Below, piece by piece: positions 1 through 12,654 of a stretch of DNA of 51,593 nucleotides. Position numbers and translations under genes: made by a program. Within the stretch, counting starts at the first letter, position 1; the number at the start of each line of letters is the position of its first letter. The notes under the pieces were generated by a model. It saw only the letters and a list, made by a program, of their open reading frames with translations, was not told the DNA's origin and did not search any database. This stretch comes from Phoronis australis (taxonomy: Eukaryota; Phoronida; Phoronidae): positions 53,696-105,288 of the forward strand of contig NMRA01000718.1 of NCBI GenBank assembly GCA_002633005.1, in the 5' to 3' direction.

Positions 1-353
1 GGTCACCGACTCCAGCCATTTTCAGCTTACAACACACTAAACAATCCCTAAATCCAACGCAGTTGAGTTCTCTACTAACCTATCTTGCCGCAGAATACTC
101 GCCGATGGAAAGTGGTGGCGACAATTGGTGAAAAATAGCACAAAACAAAAGTAGAATAGAACAGATTCGCACAGTAAGCTCAACGCAAAACCAAGTGGCG
201 GGAAGCGCTTGCCTCCTAAAACGTCACTTCCGGAAAAGCGGACGAGTAATTAATAAAATTACGAAAAGCTGTAATTAAGTGAAAAATATGTCTAGGATAA
301 CCAACCAACCTTATTTTACCTCAAAATGACATGGAAAAAGGTTGCCTTCGCCT
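1..353 (-). mobile_element. Partial TTAA-flanked (Kolobok-like) element, truncated by the window edge
   Basis: This stretch aligns, in reverse orientation, with the left 340 bases of the complete element at 30254-31780. Its last ~160 bases also match that element's right arm. It ends in GGTTGCCTTCGCCT at 353, followed by TTAA at 354-357, the expected 4-bp target duplication. On the minus strand an ATG at position 19 opens the same small gene (M-A-G-V-G-D) seen at 30573 in the full copy (M-A-E-V-G-D), and it then runs out of the window. Homology and TTAA boundary are seen directly; the Kolobok assignment is inferred from TTAA plus the THAP gene in the full copy. Confidence 0.75.
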
Positions 354-949
354 TTAAGATAGACCTGCTGCTAACCACGTTTACGCTGTTGTCTGAATCA
401 AATTGTTTCTAGAAGGAGAAGTTTTACAACTTTCGTTTCAAGCTAGATGTGCTTGGACTTAGATCGTTTAGCGATTATCATTCAGCGACACTGACTGAAT
501 TAAATGAATGTTACAATCTTTTTAATCAACATTTTTCAGCTTAAACTGCTTCCCCATCGTCCGAATTCAATTATTACTACTAAATGAGTGTGTAAAACAC
601 AAAGAATATGGTAATAGACTTTATGGAAGCAGCGAGGTACAATACGGGTGACCTGTGTAAATGCAGAAATCATGTCATGTTGAAAACGAATTGCTCTCTG
701 CATAGAAGTAAACTGGTGCTCCTTGTTCAATTTGCTTTGGTTCGTGAAAAGATCCCACGTTGACACTATCATCGGTCGAATTTGGACCACTCCGCGACCG
801 GTTTGCGTATAGACCGGCAGTCAAGAGCGCTAAGCATAGACGAACGAAGTATCAACGTTTTTCCACAGGAGCACTTAGAGTGCAAGTCAGTTTATACAGA
901 AATGGACGTCTGCGGTTGTCTGCACTCTGGGGACCTTGCGAGAGGGCCA
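354..949. other. No recognisable gene or repeat
   Basis: Short open frames on both strands show no domain, splice or codon signal. I see nothing supportable here. Confidence 0.5.
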
Positions 950-1545
950 AAAATGAGCTAGATTGGATATTCGAGGTACAGGCCAAAACTGATTTAAAAC
1001 GAGCAATAGTATCGCACTGAACACCGAATGACCCATGACAGACAGATTGCACTATGGAATGGGTACGCCAGAAACTAAAAAGCCCCCTCTCCCAAAAATG
1101 AGATAGCTCATACATTCGAGGCACCACAAAAACTAATTCCATGTGATTCAATCATGTCATTGATCGCAAATTGCCCCATGGCAGACAAAATACACTCTGG
1201 TTTGTGTCCGCCAGAAACCCCCCAAAATGTCAACAACGGTATGCCATTGAAGTTAGATATTCGAGGTATCAGCTAGAACTGATTTAAAACCAACAATGGT
1301 ACCGCACTGAACACCGAAGGACCCATGGCCATGCCATTGAAAGTTTGAGCTACATTCAAAGTTAGATATTCGAGGTACCGGCTAAAACTGACTTAAAGCC
1401 AACCATCGTGCGGCAATGAACACCGGATGACCCATGACACAAATTGTCGTCTGGAAAGGGTCCGCCAGAAACTCAAGAACGACACCCGAAAAGGAGCTTG
1501 TTACTATACTAGAGGTACAACAATAAACATTTCCATGTGATTCAA
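950..1545. repeat. Degenerate tandem/segmental duplication, three partial units
   Basis: The motif gatattcgaggta recurs at 966, 1256 and 1365. Each time it is followed by a similar block: AACTGA(T/C)TTAAA, then GCACTGAACACCGAA-like sequence, then GACCCATG. A second shared block (CCATGTGATTCAA) occurs near 1139 and 1531. The spacings are about 290 and 109, so the middle unit is internally deleted. Open frames crossing it (760-1020 and 852-1151) are probably by-products of the repeat. Confidence 0.65.
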
Positions 1546-4500
1546 ACAGAAGTTATTAATTACTAAATAGCCGAGAACATATCTGATAACACCAAAACTT
1601 TGAGATACAAGGAACTGACAAAAACCATGCCTTTAAGTGTTGATTAAGATCGCAGCTAGTGCAGTAGTGATGAGCTATCGAAAGTGCCAGCAGGAAAGAT
1701 ACTTCAGCGACATCACAAGACCCCTAAATTTCCGTTAGATAGAGGAACCTTTCCTTACACTGACTACTTAACAATGCTTTTTAAAGGAAAACAATAGACG
1801 TGATTTTAATAACCTTCTTTAATCAAAATAAAATAGAAATTGTCATCACAACGTTTTCAAACAGCCACCCAACAATAACATCCGTGTCAGAGGCCCTGAT
1901 CAATGCTTTGCCATTTGAGTTAGCTAAGTGGAAGACAAGAAGCCTGTCTATCTCCTCATGGGAACCTTGAGAAGCCAGTGGATGATCAGCTGCCATGGTA
2001 CCACTGTAAGAAAGGCGAATCCAGTTGTCGGCATGTGAGAGAACAAGCGTTTTCTCCCCAAGAAATGGTCCGTATTAGGTCTTTCTGTATTCTTGTAGGA
2101 CTAAGGAATGTTGCCAAACTGTTTATAAAATGTCCCGTTCCTCATACCAAGAGTTTTTGAACAAGACATTTTGGGTGTTAAAATCGTGTTGCGGTGTTTA
2201 CGGAAAGAAATGTCCTAAATGATAATTTTAGGCACAAAAATCAAGTGTGTTTAGAAGTAACTTCGTTTATTCTGTAATATTTATCTATGAATATTGTTAT
2301 CTGTAGCACTTAACTACATCCGTAAAATAAAATTTTAAATTGTAAAAGAACGCAATCGAGTTATTTGTGTTGCTGACAGCGTACAGTATATTTGCCAATT
2401 GCCCCGCTCTTTGCGGACTGTCCCACTCCTTTTTGGATTTTATCAGCCATTCAGCCACACCACATTAAAATGTCCCGCGTTTTGACGAATGGCCAGATTG
2501 GCATACTATCATATATTATCGTGATTTCCCTTGCGACATAGCCATATTTTCGTGCTCGATTAAAATGAAAAAACGGGATACTTTCGATAGTTCATTATGC
2601 TACACTCGCTGCGGTCTTAATCATCACTCAATGGGTTGGTTTTTCGACAGTTCCTGGTATCCGAAAGTTTTTTCATATATTTATTATCATTTATAAACAA
2701 GTACAAAAACAAACAAACAATGTACATCCATTCATTCACGCATGCACACCTCAGGAAAGACCATTCTCGTTTCTAGTGTAAAGTAAACAACTTCTACATG
2801 GACTTAACGTGAAAATAAAATTTTCCCATTTGTCAGAGAAGCTGTCATACACAAAATTTTGTGTGCAATTAATTTTTCAGCATTATTGTACTCATAACTA
2901 TATTTCTCCTACACACATGATAGTATGGCAATGAAATACGGGTCGTATTATGAGGTTTGATATCGAATAACTACTTTTCCGTATTCAATGCACGTTGAAT
3001 ACGGATGCCTTCTTTCTCGCCAAATTTCACTCCTGAGCACGCAAAACACTACAGTTGGTAGAAACATGATTATATATATATATATAGCATCCCTTTGGGT
3101 TCAGCTCCGTGCGCAATATTTCCACATGCCAATACTAGGATATGAGTTCTGAAAACTAAACAAAAATGTGAAATAAAAATATCGTTGACAATGTTTCTTA
3201 ATATACCGTGAAATTTTGAACTTGAGTAGAATACTTAAATCACAAAAAGTCTCGAACTTGCCTCACTATATTTGGGATTAGGAAAGCAATATACATGTAC
3301 ATTACAAATGCATTGCCTTTTTGGTCACCTATTGCACTACACCAATTGAGGTTCTTTACGGTCAAATATGAGTCAATTTTTAAATTCGTTCTCAAAACAA
3401 TCAAAATACATCGAGCCCAAAAGCAAAACTGCAAATTCTGTTAACACTGTATTTTTGTCAATTTTACAATAAATTTCGGAATACTTTCTACCTAAAAATG
3501 ATAAGAACCGCGCGCAAGGAGTATTTTTAAGAAGCGTCTGAACGTGCATCAGCCACAACGTCTGGGTGTCCTGCGCAGATATTACTCAGCGAAGTCAAGA
3601 AAAATCTTCAGAAATGTAAGCAAGCTTTAACTTAGACATAGATTTAGCTCAAACTCTGACGAAAATACCGAAAATAGCAGATATGCACCCCAAGCCTGTA
3701 GCTGCTGTAAAATACAACTTGAACTGCCGTGTCATGCAAGCTGCAAAAAATCGTTCATAAGAATATTGTGTGAACGTATACGTGTCATGCGACCTGCGAT
3801 CATCATACCCAGGACTAGCCACGTTCAATTTCTTCCTATTTCAAACGAGGTTCTCATATTAATATGTTTTACTTCCTTCTACGTTCAGGCAATTAACGGT
3901 GAACTCTATTTGATCCTGGCTATTGCAGCCGAGGAACGAATATGATAAAAATTAGTTTCAACATTTATTGTTTTGTTAATGAATGACGACAACAACTTAA
4001 CGGCGTACTTTGACGCCATTCACGTCTAAATACCTACTGTAAGAACAATTCTAGTTCAAGATACTATTTCCTTTTGATTTCAGTCAAAACAAAGTTTCAC
4101 GACTGACAACTGATTTTCATTCAGAATGACATCAAATTATGAAAATGAATACAGAAACTTTCGAGATTAATTTTGAAATTTCAGGTGAGCATAATGGTGC
4201 TGCTTAAATCAAAACGGAAACTATATATCTGAATTAACTTGTCAACTAATGCTGAAAGATCAGTTTTGTCTAGTTCTCTCTACTTTCAGTCAAGGGGAGC
4301 TTCACATACGCTTTTGTAACCATCTTAATAGTGCTATTTTATTGACGTTTTAAGATTTCGTTTTAAATCAATTTGAGCCTTTTTATCAACGAACCTTGGA
4401 AAGCATGTTGATCCATAGACTATTATGGTTGATCTTACTGCGCATCGATGTTACGACCGTGTATCATCCATACTCTTCCTTACCCAGGAATGAATTATTA

Positions 4501-7500
4501 TTGATACTGCCAGCGATCAAACAACCAAGTGATATGCCCACCAAGGGCAATCAAACGTACATGGCAGTTGCGATTGTTCTTTCTAAATAAGCTTAGCGTA
4601 CACCGGCCTTAAAACTGGACACGACCAGTTGTAAAAAAGGTTAGGCCTACAACTGAGAGCAACTGACGTAAACTGATCGATTTGCAAGTTTGGCCGATGT
4701 GCGTCTTCTTAGCAGCTGATCGCTCGGTTGCGGTCAGTTGCACATGTTCTACTTTCTCGCAACTAGTTCCACTCAGTTTCACTAGTCTACCCCGATGTAC
4801 GCCTCGCTGCAACAAGTGGTGGCCTTTTAACGACCATGTGATGGTCACGTGACTTAATTTTACACTAAAACAACAAATTGCTAACGCTCAAAGCCATCGT
4901 TATCGTGTGATGTCTATTGCTTGGACCGATTCTGCGGATGATGCTCTCGTTGAAATGTGCCTATTTACTCAAAATTTGATTTAAGGATTGTATTAAAAGA
5001 ACACTGATCAATTGCATAAAAAGGAATGCTGATGGAAAGTTTAACTACCCAAATATCTAAGTTACAGTGGCAAATACACACAATTAAAAATACACACAAA
5101 TCTGTATGTAAGTCACGTGATTACAAGTGCCTCCTAGCGTACTCTTCAATGGTTACAACTCAGTCACTGCCAGTCGCTTTCGATGATTGCGCAAAAGAAA
5201 CTGGGGGTACCTCGGACTGCCTAGTTTCTCACAATGGCGGTGTACGCGTGGTTAGAAACTGACATGTGCGGAGTCTGCCAGTTGCCTTGTCGATGTACAT
5301 TTAGCTTAAAGCGATGAGTGCCTGACTGGAGAAGTGGTCAGAACCGATGCTTCCATCTCATTTGTCGGCTAAGAAATTTGACTTTGATTGACATTCAAAA
5401 AGATCTGCTTTGTCCTCCCTTGTTCGCCGATCAAACCTGTGCAAAGTAGTAAACTCAAAGTCAAATAAAGAGGACACAAATAGAAAATAAGTAAGGTCTA
5501 TTTGGAATAAAACAATAGCGGTTCATTTTCCAGAACTGAAATTCTGAACCAATTTTAATCAACTTAAAAAATCGATAAAATACCAGTAAAACAGTTTGTG
5601 GTTGAGCTACAATTGTTGTAAACCACTTTCCATTACTTTCTTGGCCTTTTTCTGCGTGGTTTTCTGTTCTTTCAAAAGACGGCAGCATATGACGACCATA
5701 GGAGTCATTATAAAATGGCTGCCCAAAAGCAATGCACAGTTGAAACAACTCGGCATAAGTAAAAGAAAACTTTTGAATCAACGAATACTATATATTTGTG
5801 AGAGTTAAATCAAATCCTATTCAGAGCATAACTTTGAAGTGGAATAATTGGGTGAGTACGAAAACAAGCCGGTTTTATGCTTAGGCGGACGAACATTGGG
5901 TTCCCGAGTGTACTATCGTCCCTGCATGCCTGCGGCATTCAGGCCTAGTCCGGGTCGAGTTCCAATTTAAGTCCGTTCACAGCTTCGCACAACATAACAA
6001 GTTCATATTTTCTTCGTCCATTCATAGTTATTCCAAGATCCATCTACCATCTCTGTTGTGTTAACGTTTTAAGCGTAAAATTCTCCATAAGAACTCCAGT
6101 AAGATTTAGCGTGTGTAGCAAAGGCTCGGGGCAAAACAAGGGCAATATGGGGGGTTTTGCCCTACTTCCGGTGACGTCACATCGAATGACTAGAAACTCG
6201 CAAGTGAACTATTGCGTTTCGAACAAAAAATCGATTTGGCCTTGTCATAAACGGACCATAGTTCGCATGCAATGAACTGCAACAGTAATCTGGTTGTTCC
6301 ATGAACGCAAGATGTTAGCGATTATTCAGTACCTAGTCACACCGCTGACGACTCAGTCAAATGTCTTTCCTCGAGTTCTTCCGAGTCACTCGTTTGACAC
6401 GTACCAAATTAAATTACGCGGGTGAGAACAACGAATAACAAATTGAATTGTTGTGTAGAACGTTCAATGTTGTGCAAAATTCAATAGCAGCCATACAATT
6501 AGGACGCCGAGTGTTTTGCCAGCATGGTTTCATGATTGCGCAGACACGAGTGTTTGTGGATTTCAGGAGATGGGTCGTAAAGCAACTTGTATGTCAAGAA
6601 GTTATCATAAAAGTAGACATAAGTAAAGTGATTTATATCGATTTCGGGCAAGTAACAATGCATAAACTGTCTCTAATGATGGCGTTCCTGAGAGATTTCC
6701 GTTTTCAAAATGTCCTCTTGTGTCTCAATCAACACAAAGGCACGTTATTGTGTTTATCTAAGCCGGTAGAACTTGTCTTGCTCACGGGCGTACATGTACC
6801 TACAATAGGCCAATATCGGGAATTTTAGTACCTGTGCTTCGCTAAAAGCGTTAATGGTTACAGTTTCGAATTTTCTCACATTACTACACATTTTCTGTCT
6901 CTTTTCTAACACCGATTTTATAACAGAAATCGGAAAATTAATTCGTTCTACTAAATGGAGTCCTTTTGCATTTTTTACTAGTACTTAGATTTAATTTTCC
7001 ACGTGCCGGTGTGTAGTTGCGGAGATTCCTGGTACGCAAATACGCAATCCAAAGTGTTTCCAAAAATGCACAAAACGGCAACCTTCACCCCATATTTCAT
7101 ACGACTAAATGCAAAACGAACCAATATACAATATAAACCGACTGTGGTGGGGCATATGCTAAGCGGAAATTTACGTGATCTTGTGAAACTCGCAACGTGT
7201 CGTTATTACGTACTCTCGTCAGACACTACGGTCTCATGAAGCCACGTGACGTAGGCTGCGTGATCTCCATGCCTCCTCATCAGCACCAACGGGAACACCA
7301 ATGATGAGAATTTGTCACGGTCATTTAACTCAGTTAGTAAATTTGAGCAGCTGTTAAATGTTTTTTTTCAAGTCAAACGTGATTGATAAGGTCACGACGA
7401 CTCCGTAAACAACAACAGTGACAAGAACAATAATAATGGTAATAACATAATACAACAGTAATAACAATGTAATTTCTATTCATTTTACTGTGACTACCGT

Positions 7501-9221
7501 TGTTGTTTGTCTTGTTCGCGTTGTTATTAATATTAAGGAGCATATCCTGTGATGCTTTTTCTCTTTGTTATTCGAATTCAATTCATTAGTCGTTGTGTGC
7601 TCTCAGCAGCGGGCGACATTGAATAGATTGCTTTGAAATTACCACATAATTGGCGTAACGATGAAAGACATATGGCAGCCGACGGAAGATAAGATTTTTT
7701 ACGAACGGTGGTGAAAGACGAATACCTCATATGATAACCGTTACTGAACATTGAGCTCCAATTACGGAGTCCAGTGACGCAAGAATTTGACAAAAAGCAA
7801 GAGCACACAAAAGCGCGCCAGTGAAAGGCGGGTACGTGTTTCGCGAGTATGTTCGGCGGGGAGCTTTCTGGCGTAACCCAGCAAAATATTACTGGATAGA
7901 ATTCATTGCTTCTGTTCTATGGAAGATCTGGCGCGACAAATGCAAAGCTAATGTCTGGGGTCTACGGAACTCATCCCAACTCACCGGAGTGAACCGATGT
8001 ATTCATTGCAAAGCAATTTAAGTCCACTTTAATCGGCATTCATGTTTGAACGTTTAAGTTGTAAATTGAAGGAAGGGCAATGTAGACACAGTCCCTTGGT
8101 GCAAACTTCTGACATTTTTTTCAACTCTTCACATAGTTGCCGTTCTCGCTGAGAAGCTTTTTGAAGATAAATATAGGTCATCGCTACTTCGTCTTCTATT
8201 CCTCGACGAATAAGTTCGTAATCGCTGCTATGACGGTTGTCAAGACAGTGTTGAGTTGTAACAAAGATACTATATCCCACTTAGGTATCTATAAAATCTT
8301 TGGTTGTAATACACGACTGGTTTCATACTGGTTTGCCAGAGATACGTTCCGAGTTGGGGAGACCACGCTGTCGTCTTCATGGGATATTACCTCGTACGTG
8401 AGCATGTAATTAAAAATAAATTAGGTTCTTCCATTTCCCTTGTGCGCAATTTGTTTTGAGTTGTCTTAAATTGCATTGTGTACATAAACCCATCATAACA
8501 ATGGTCTCGTAACGGCATATAAGGGTTTCATAATTGGTTATTCAACGAAAGCCTTTGTCTGCAAAGAACATGCACTTAAATAAAAATAGGGTACCGAAAA
8601 ATGAGGGTTGAATTACTGGCGCGCAATGGTTATCGTATTAGAATTTTATGAAGTACGTGATGCCCGCACTTCACTTGATGTTGCTGCGATCTCTCAATCT
8701 CTCGTGAGTTCAAGTGTTTCAAGCGAGTTTGAATGAGGGTTGCAATCAATCACGACGCTATAACTGTGTGGCTGGCGAGTTCACGTGTCTCGAAAAAATT
8801 CCCCCCTCTCGACGAAGTTACAAAGCATTCGATATGATTGAAAACGTCCCGGCTTTTCCGTGTGGCAGACATTCCCATTGGACGGAGTCGAATCGTCTTG
8901 AAAAATGTCGGCATTGTCTTTTGTATTTGTCACTCATGCTATCACTGACGTATTGAAATCGCATGGTTTTCGTTTAATTTTGCTTCGAGCCAATCCACTT
9001 TTAACTGAGGTTTTTGTATTTCCTTTCAGTCCTCTATATTGTTTTTAATAATACCATGACGTATGCAACGATGCCAACAAATCACGTGACCCCCGTATAA
9101 GTCATGTTGTGCCATTTCAAATGTTCGTATATGAGCTCGCACTTTTGTTTTCAGTTATGAACGCGTTATCGTCACTGCAGCAGTCTTACTAACTTATGCA
9201 AGAAAACTGACTAAACGTGAG
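1546..9221. other. Long AT-rich stretch without a supportable gene
   Basis: I examined this for coding signal and found none that holds up. Small items present: an (AT)n run at 3068-3086, a stretch rich in CAGTTG/CAACTG motifs at about 4610-5270 that may be an old repeat, and an imperfect inverted repeat around 7405-7535 (CAACAACAGTGACAAGAAC against GTTGTTGTTTGTCTTGTTC). A 126-codon open frame at 6448-6828 and a lysine/glutamate-rich minus-strand frame at 8029-8280 have no recognised domain. The second follows a possible splice acceptor (CATAGCAG), so it could be an unrecognised exon. The LRR promoter should lie at the right end of this stretch, but no core element is convincing. Confidence 0.45.
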
Positions 9222-9451
9222 ATGCTGACGCGCTGTTCAGCGGGTTTCAACGTTTCTCGCAGACTGTTCAAGCTTTCATGGTGTCTGCTGGTGATTTCAA
9301 TCGTTAAAGTAGGAGCGTCGTCATTTAATCGCAAAATAAAGTGTCGTGATAGTCTGGCTACATTCAACGACTTAGAAGTAACATGTTCAAATTTAACGGA
9401 AGAAGAGTCGGAAGATTTACTAGAAGGACTTCCCAACAGCACAATGGAACT
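9222..9451 (+). CDS. LRR-protein exon 1: signal peptide and start of the LRR N-cap
   Basis: The ATG opens 77 residues before a strong donor (ACT|GTAAGT) that leaves phase 2. Residues 16-30 are hydrophobic after a basic N-terminus (LSWCLLVISIV), and small residues GAS at 31-33 give a plausible signal-peptidase site. The mature part has Cys41 and Cys55, as in an N-terminal LRR cap. It ends in LPNSTMEL, the usual lead-in to a first repeat. Asn57 (NLT) and Asn72 (NST) are possible N-glycosylation sites. The next exon in the same phase is at 28918 and continues the LRR consensus without a break. The product is therefore predicted to enter the secretory pathway, as a secreted or membrane LRR protein. 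The family member cannot be named; phase-2 72-nt LRR exons are typical of LGR, RXFP and Slit-type genes. Confidence 0.72.
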
Positions 9452-10150
9452 GTAAGTCTAGAGTCGTTGTTGTCGAAGCTACGTATCTCTACATGTATGT
9501 TGTATTTGCAGGTCAGTAAATGAAATCTTTCAGTACGAGATGTGTTGGTTGTTATACGCGTAATTAACTGTATGAGCGTCTAAAGAACGTAATTTCCTAT
9601 CTTCAGAGACGAAATTTTCTGGGAAAATGCTAAAATGATGTTAACTTTGAGAGCAACGAGAAAAAAATGCTCAGATGGTTTTAAGTTATGATAACAACGA
9701 AGTTGATCTGTTATTGAGAGTTGCTTAAGATGACTTTGTGAACGTGAAACTCGCCAGCTATTCTCCGGTCGTACAACAAACACACTACAGAGGCACAGCG
9801 ATAGCTGTTGACCAAATAATGACCTATTCTTAACGTTAGTTTCTATGTGCCGTGTTCCCTTACCGCGTGTAGTCATGTCAACAAAATTTGGTGAATACGA
9901 TAAACGATTTTCATCTTTGGTTAAAGTTTTATGTATATAGCATTTTTGCTGAGTTGAAAAGCGCAGGTACATCTGCTTGAACACGGCTCACCTTTGTGTG
10001 ATTTTGTCAGTTGCCTTTCCGGAAAATAGTTGTGATAGTAAATCTCCTACAGACGCATTAATTTTTCTTAAATTGATACTGCTTTCGAAGACCAAAATTA
10101 AACAAAAAAAGGTTTGCGACGCTAAAAATGCCTTGTTTGATCGCCAACGA

Positions 10151-10358
10151 GGACACTGTGCACTAGTTGGAGCCTTGCAGTGTTTACCCCCTCTACTTAT
10201 TTAGACACTGTGCACTAGTTGGAGCCTTGCAGTGTTTACCCCCTCTACTTATTTAGACACTGTGCACTAGTTGGAGCCTTGCAGTGTTTACCCCCTCTAC
10301 TTATTTAGACACTGTGCACTAGTTGGAGCCTTGCAGTGTTTACACGCTCTACTTATTT
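10151..10358. repeat. 52-bp tandem repeat, four copies
   Basis: Near-identical 52-bp units start at 10151, 10203, 10255 and 10307, each opening with GACACTGTGCACTAGTTGGA. The units differ by almost nothing except the last, which has TTACACGC where the others have TTACCCCC. There are no unique spacers, so this is a minisatellite and not a CRISPR array. Its homogeneity implies recent expansion. Confidence 0.95.
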
Positions 10359-12259
10359 TGACACCTACTCTCTCGTTTAAAAACTATAAGTATACCGAGG
10401 TTTGCTTAAGAGTATGAATATTACCCTGGGACATCCCGTTTCACTCACAGGAAGTGTCGAATGATTTGATATGGCACAAAGTTGTGTCGTGAAATTATCG
10501 AGCTGAGTCTTCTTACTTTCTATTGTTGATCTCAGGTCAAAATAGAGGTCAGAAGTGTTAGTTCCAGTTTGACGAACCGCTTCAGTGTAAGTTAGAAATG
10601 AAGTGGTTATCATCACGCCTTGATTAGAATGATGAGAACTCTACAGGCAAGGAAATCTTCAGGACTAAGGTTTTCCGCTTCGGATTGTTATCGATGAAAC
10701 TTAATCGAGTTTTAATTGAAGAAATCTTTCTTTGATTGAATGTCATTTTTTAGTAATTAGTTTCATTGACATCTCATGTTACTTTTTATTTCATTAATTA
10801 TGAGACAATGATGTTTTAAAAATTCTTTTCCCGCTTCATTTTGGTTAAAAACTTCATACAACGGTTTTTACCGCGAGTTATTTCAACCGAAATTTAAAAA
10901 AAAAACGCTCATTAAACACAGGTCCAAATATTTTCAAGCTTAATTGAATTTAACGTCAATGCCGCCGTATGTTGTGAGGTTTTTAGCGTAAGCCCCGCCC
11001 AATGATTAAAAATTTAAAAAAATAGTAAAATAGGACAAGCGCAAATAGGGCTGGACTTTACTAAAGATTTATATTTTTGTGACTTCTTTCGACTAACGAA
11101 ACTCATCGTCTGCTCTTTTTTGGTGAAAGTTAAGGAGAGAGTGTCTTTAAGATAGTTGCCCTTAACTTTCAAATCACACTGGTTCGTATTCTTCTCTATG
11201 TAAAGCCTCTTGTGTATCAGGCGCAGATCGCAGATTCTGAGAGTTTACGTTACTATTTTAGTCTCAAATGTACCGACGAAACTTCGGGTATCTGTACACT
11301 TAGTGACAAAGTATTCATTTTCAAACTGTCGATTGTCTAAAAGCTGTCAGCCAAACTACAAAAATAAGGAACAAGAATTTAAACATGAGTTCAATGACCA
11401 GTTCGCGGTCAATATTTTATGATAGATTTTAAAAACTGTACCGATTGTAAAACGCAGCGTGAATTATCGTACGACATTAATTGCGCAAGGGCAAATCGTT
11501 GTTAAGGTTTACAGCAAAGAGTCATCCCCACGTACACTTGTTGAGGAAAGTCAGTCTTTTGTAAATAAACTACTAAAAAAAGTAACGCCTCCTTCAGTTT
11601 TTTGTTCATTAGTTGGACAGCAATGATTGTTTTTGAAAAATTCAAAAATGCACTGATAGTATAATTCAAGAGGCACATTCTCATGTAAAAGTTTATTACA
11701 AAAATCCATTTATGAAGCTTTTAAAGCGAGGTGTCTGAATCAAAGGTCGCAAAATGGAGATTCCGAAGAAATTTGGTTCGCACACGGATACAATGAAATG
11801 CAAATTTTACAAAAACTAGCGCATAGCGCTAGGATAGTATTGGGGTGCATGGATGAGCCTGTAGGTCTGTAAATGAAACTAAGAGCTTAATTGAGTATAC
11901 TGCTTCTTGTATGGAGCTCCGACAGCTTGATGCCGGCTGATGGCGCAACGTTGAGCACCACTGAATGGAGTCAGTAGACAATAAAAGCATAACTTTAGTA
12001 GAGGTTACATAAGAAATCAGTCCATTTGTGTCAGTGTCCGTTTGTGCGTCAACCACGTCATGTATGGCCGAAAATGATAGACTTATGGATGTTGGTCAAT
12101 TCGAATCGGGTGATATGCAAAGAGAGGTGGCCGACATCTTTGGTGTATCTGTCACTATAGTGAAACGCCTCCGTTACAAGTACCCAGCTTCTGGTACTGT
12201 CCATTACTCTCCACGGAATGGTCGTCTTCGCGCTACTGCACAAAACACGATACAGTCTG

Positions 12260-12419
12260 CAGGGGCGGATCCAGGATTTTGAGTTAGGGGGGCCAGGACA
12301 GAGTATTATCAAGGATTTTGCCGTCAGACATTCGCACCCCAGAACTGCCTAATGGAATCAATGGGAGAATTTTAGGGGGGGGGCATGGCCCCCTTGGCCC
12401 CCCTCTAAATCCGCCACTG
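12260..12419. mobile_element. 160-bp MITE, family A (CAGKGGCGGAT ends)
   Basis: The left end is CAGGGGCGGATCCAGGATTT and the right end is AAATCCGCCACTG, an inverted match. Subterminal G- and C-runs mirror each other. The 5-bp sequence GTCTG flanks both sides (12255-12259 and 12420-12424) and is the probable target duplication. It has inserted into the Tc1 transposase. It has no coding capacity. A second, longer copy lies at 14188-14914. Confidence 0.85.
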
Positions 12420-12429
12420 GTCTGTAGGT

Positions 12430-12654
12430 NGTGCTCGAAAAAGCCCCGTTTGACGAAGTGGGCAAAAAGGTCCGCTTCAGAGAAACAATAAGTCCGAGGA
12501 AACGAGACAAAAGTCTACTAAAAAGGCAGGAACTACCAAAATTCGGCGAACGCATAATTCACAGCGCTGAACATAGGCCTACCTCGTTTTTTGAGTAAAC
12601 GGTCCACATTCCCAAAACTTCGAGCCCCCACTTTTTAGGCTGAGTGTGCGTATG
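12430..12654 (-). mobile_element. MITE, family B, copy 1
   Basis: The block runs GTGCTCGAAAAAGCCCC..., through CAAAAAGGTCCGCTTCAGAG and GAGACAAAAGT, to a terminus ending GGCTGAGTGTGCGTATG. It is the reverse of copies at 25968-26210 and 46790-47078. The terminal repeat on the left is replaced by the single N at 12430. It interrupts the Tc1 transposase next to MITE A. Confidence 0.8.

Noticed and set aside
6448-6828. 126-codon frame containing KVIYIDFGQV, faintly Tudor-like
   Set aside because: Only one short block resembles a Tudor strand; there are no splice sites or wider pattern.
10151-10358. CRISPR-like direct repeats
   Set aside because: Units are contiguous with no unique spacers, and the sequence is eukaryotic; it is a minisatellite.
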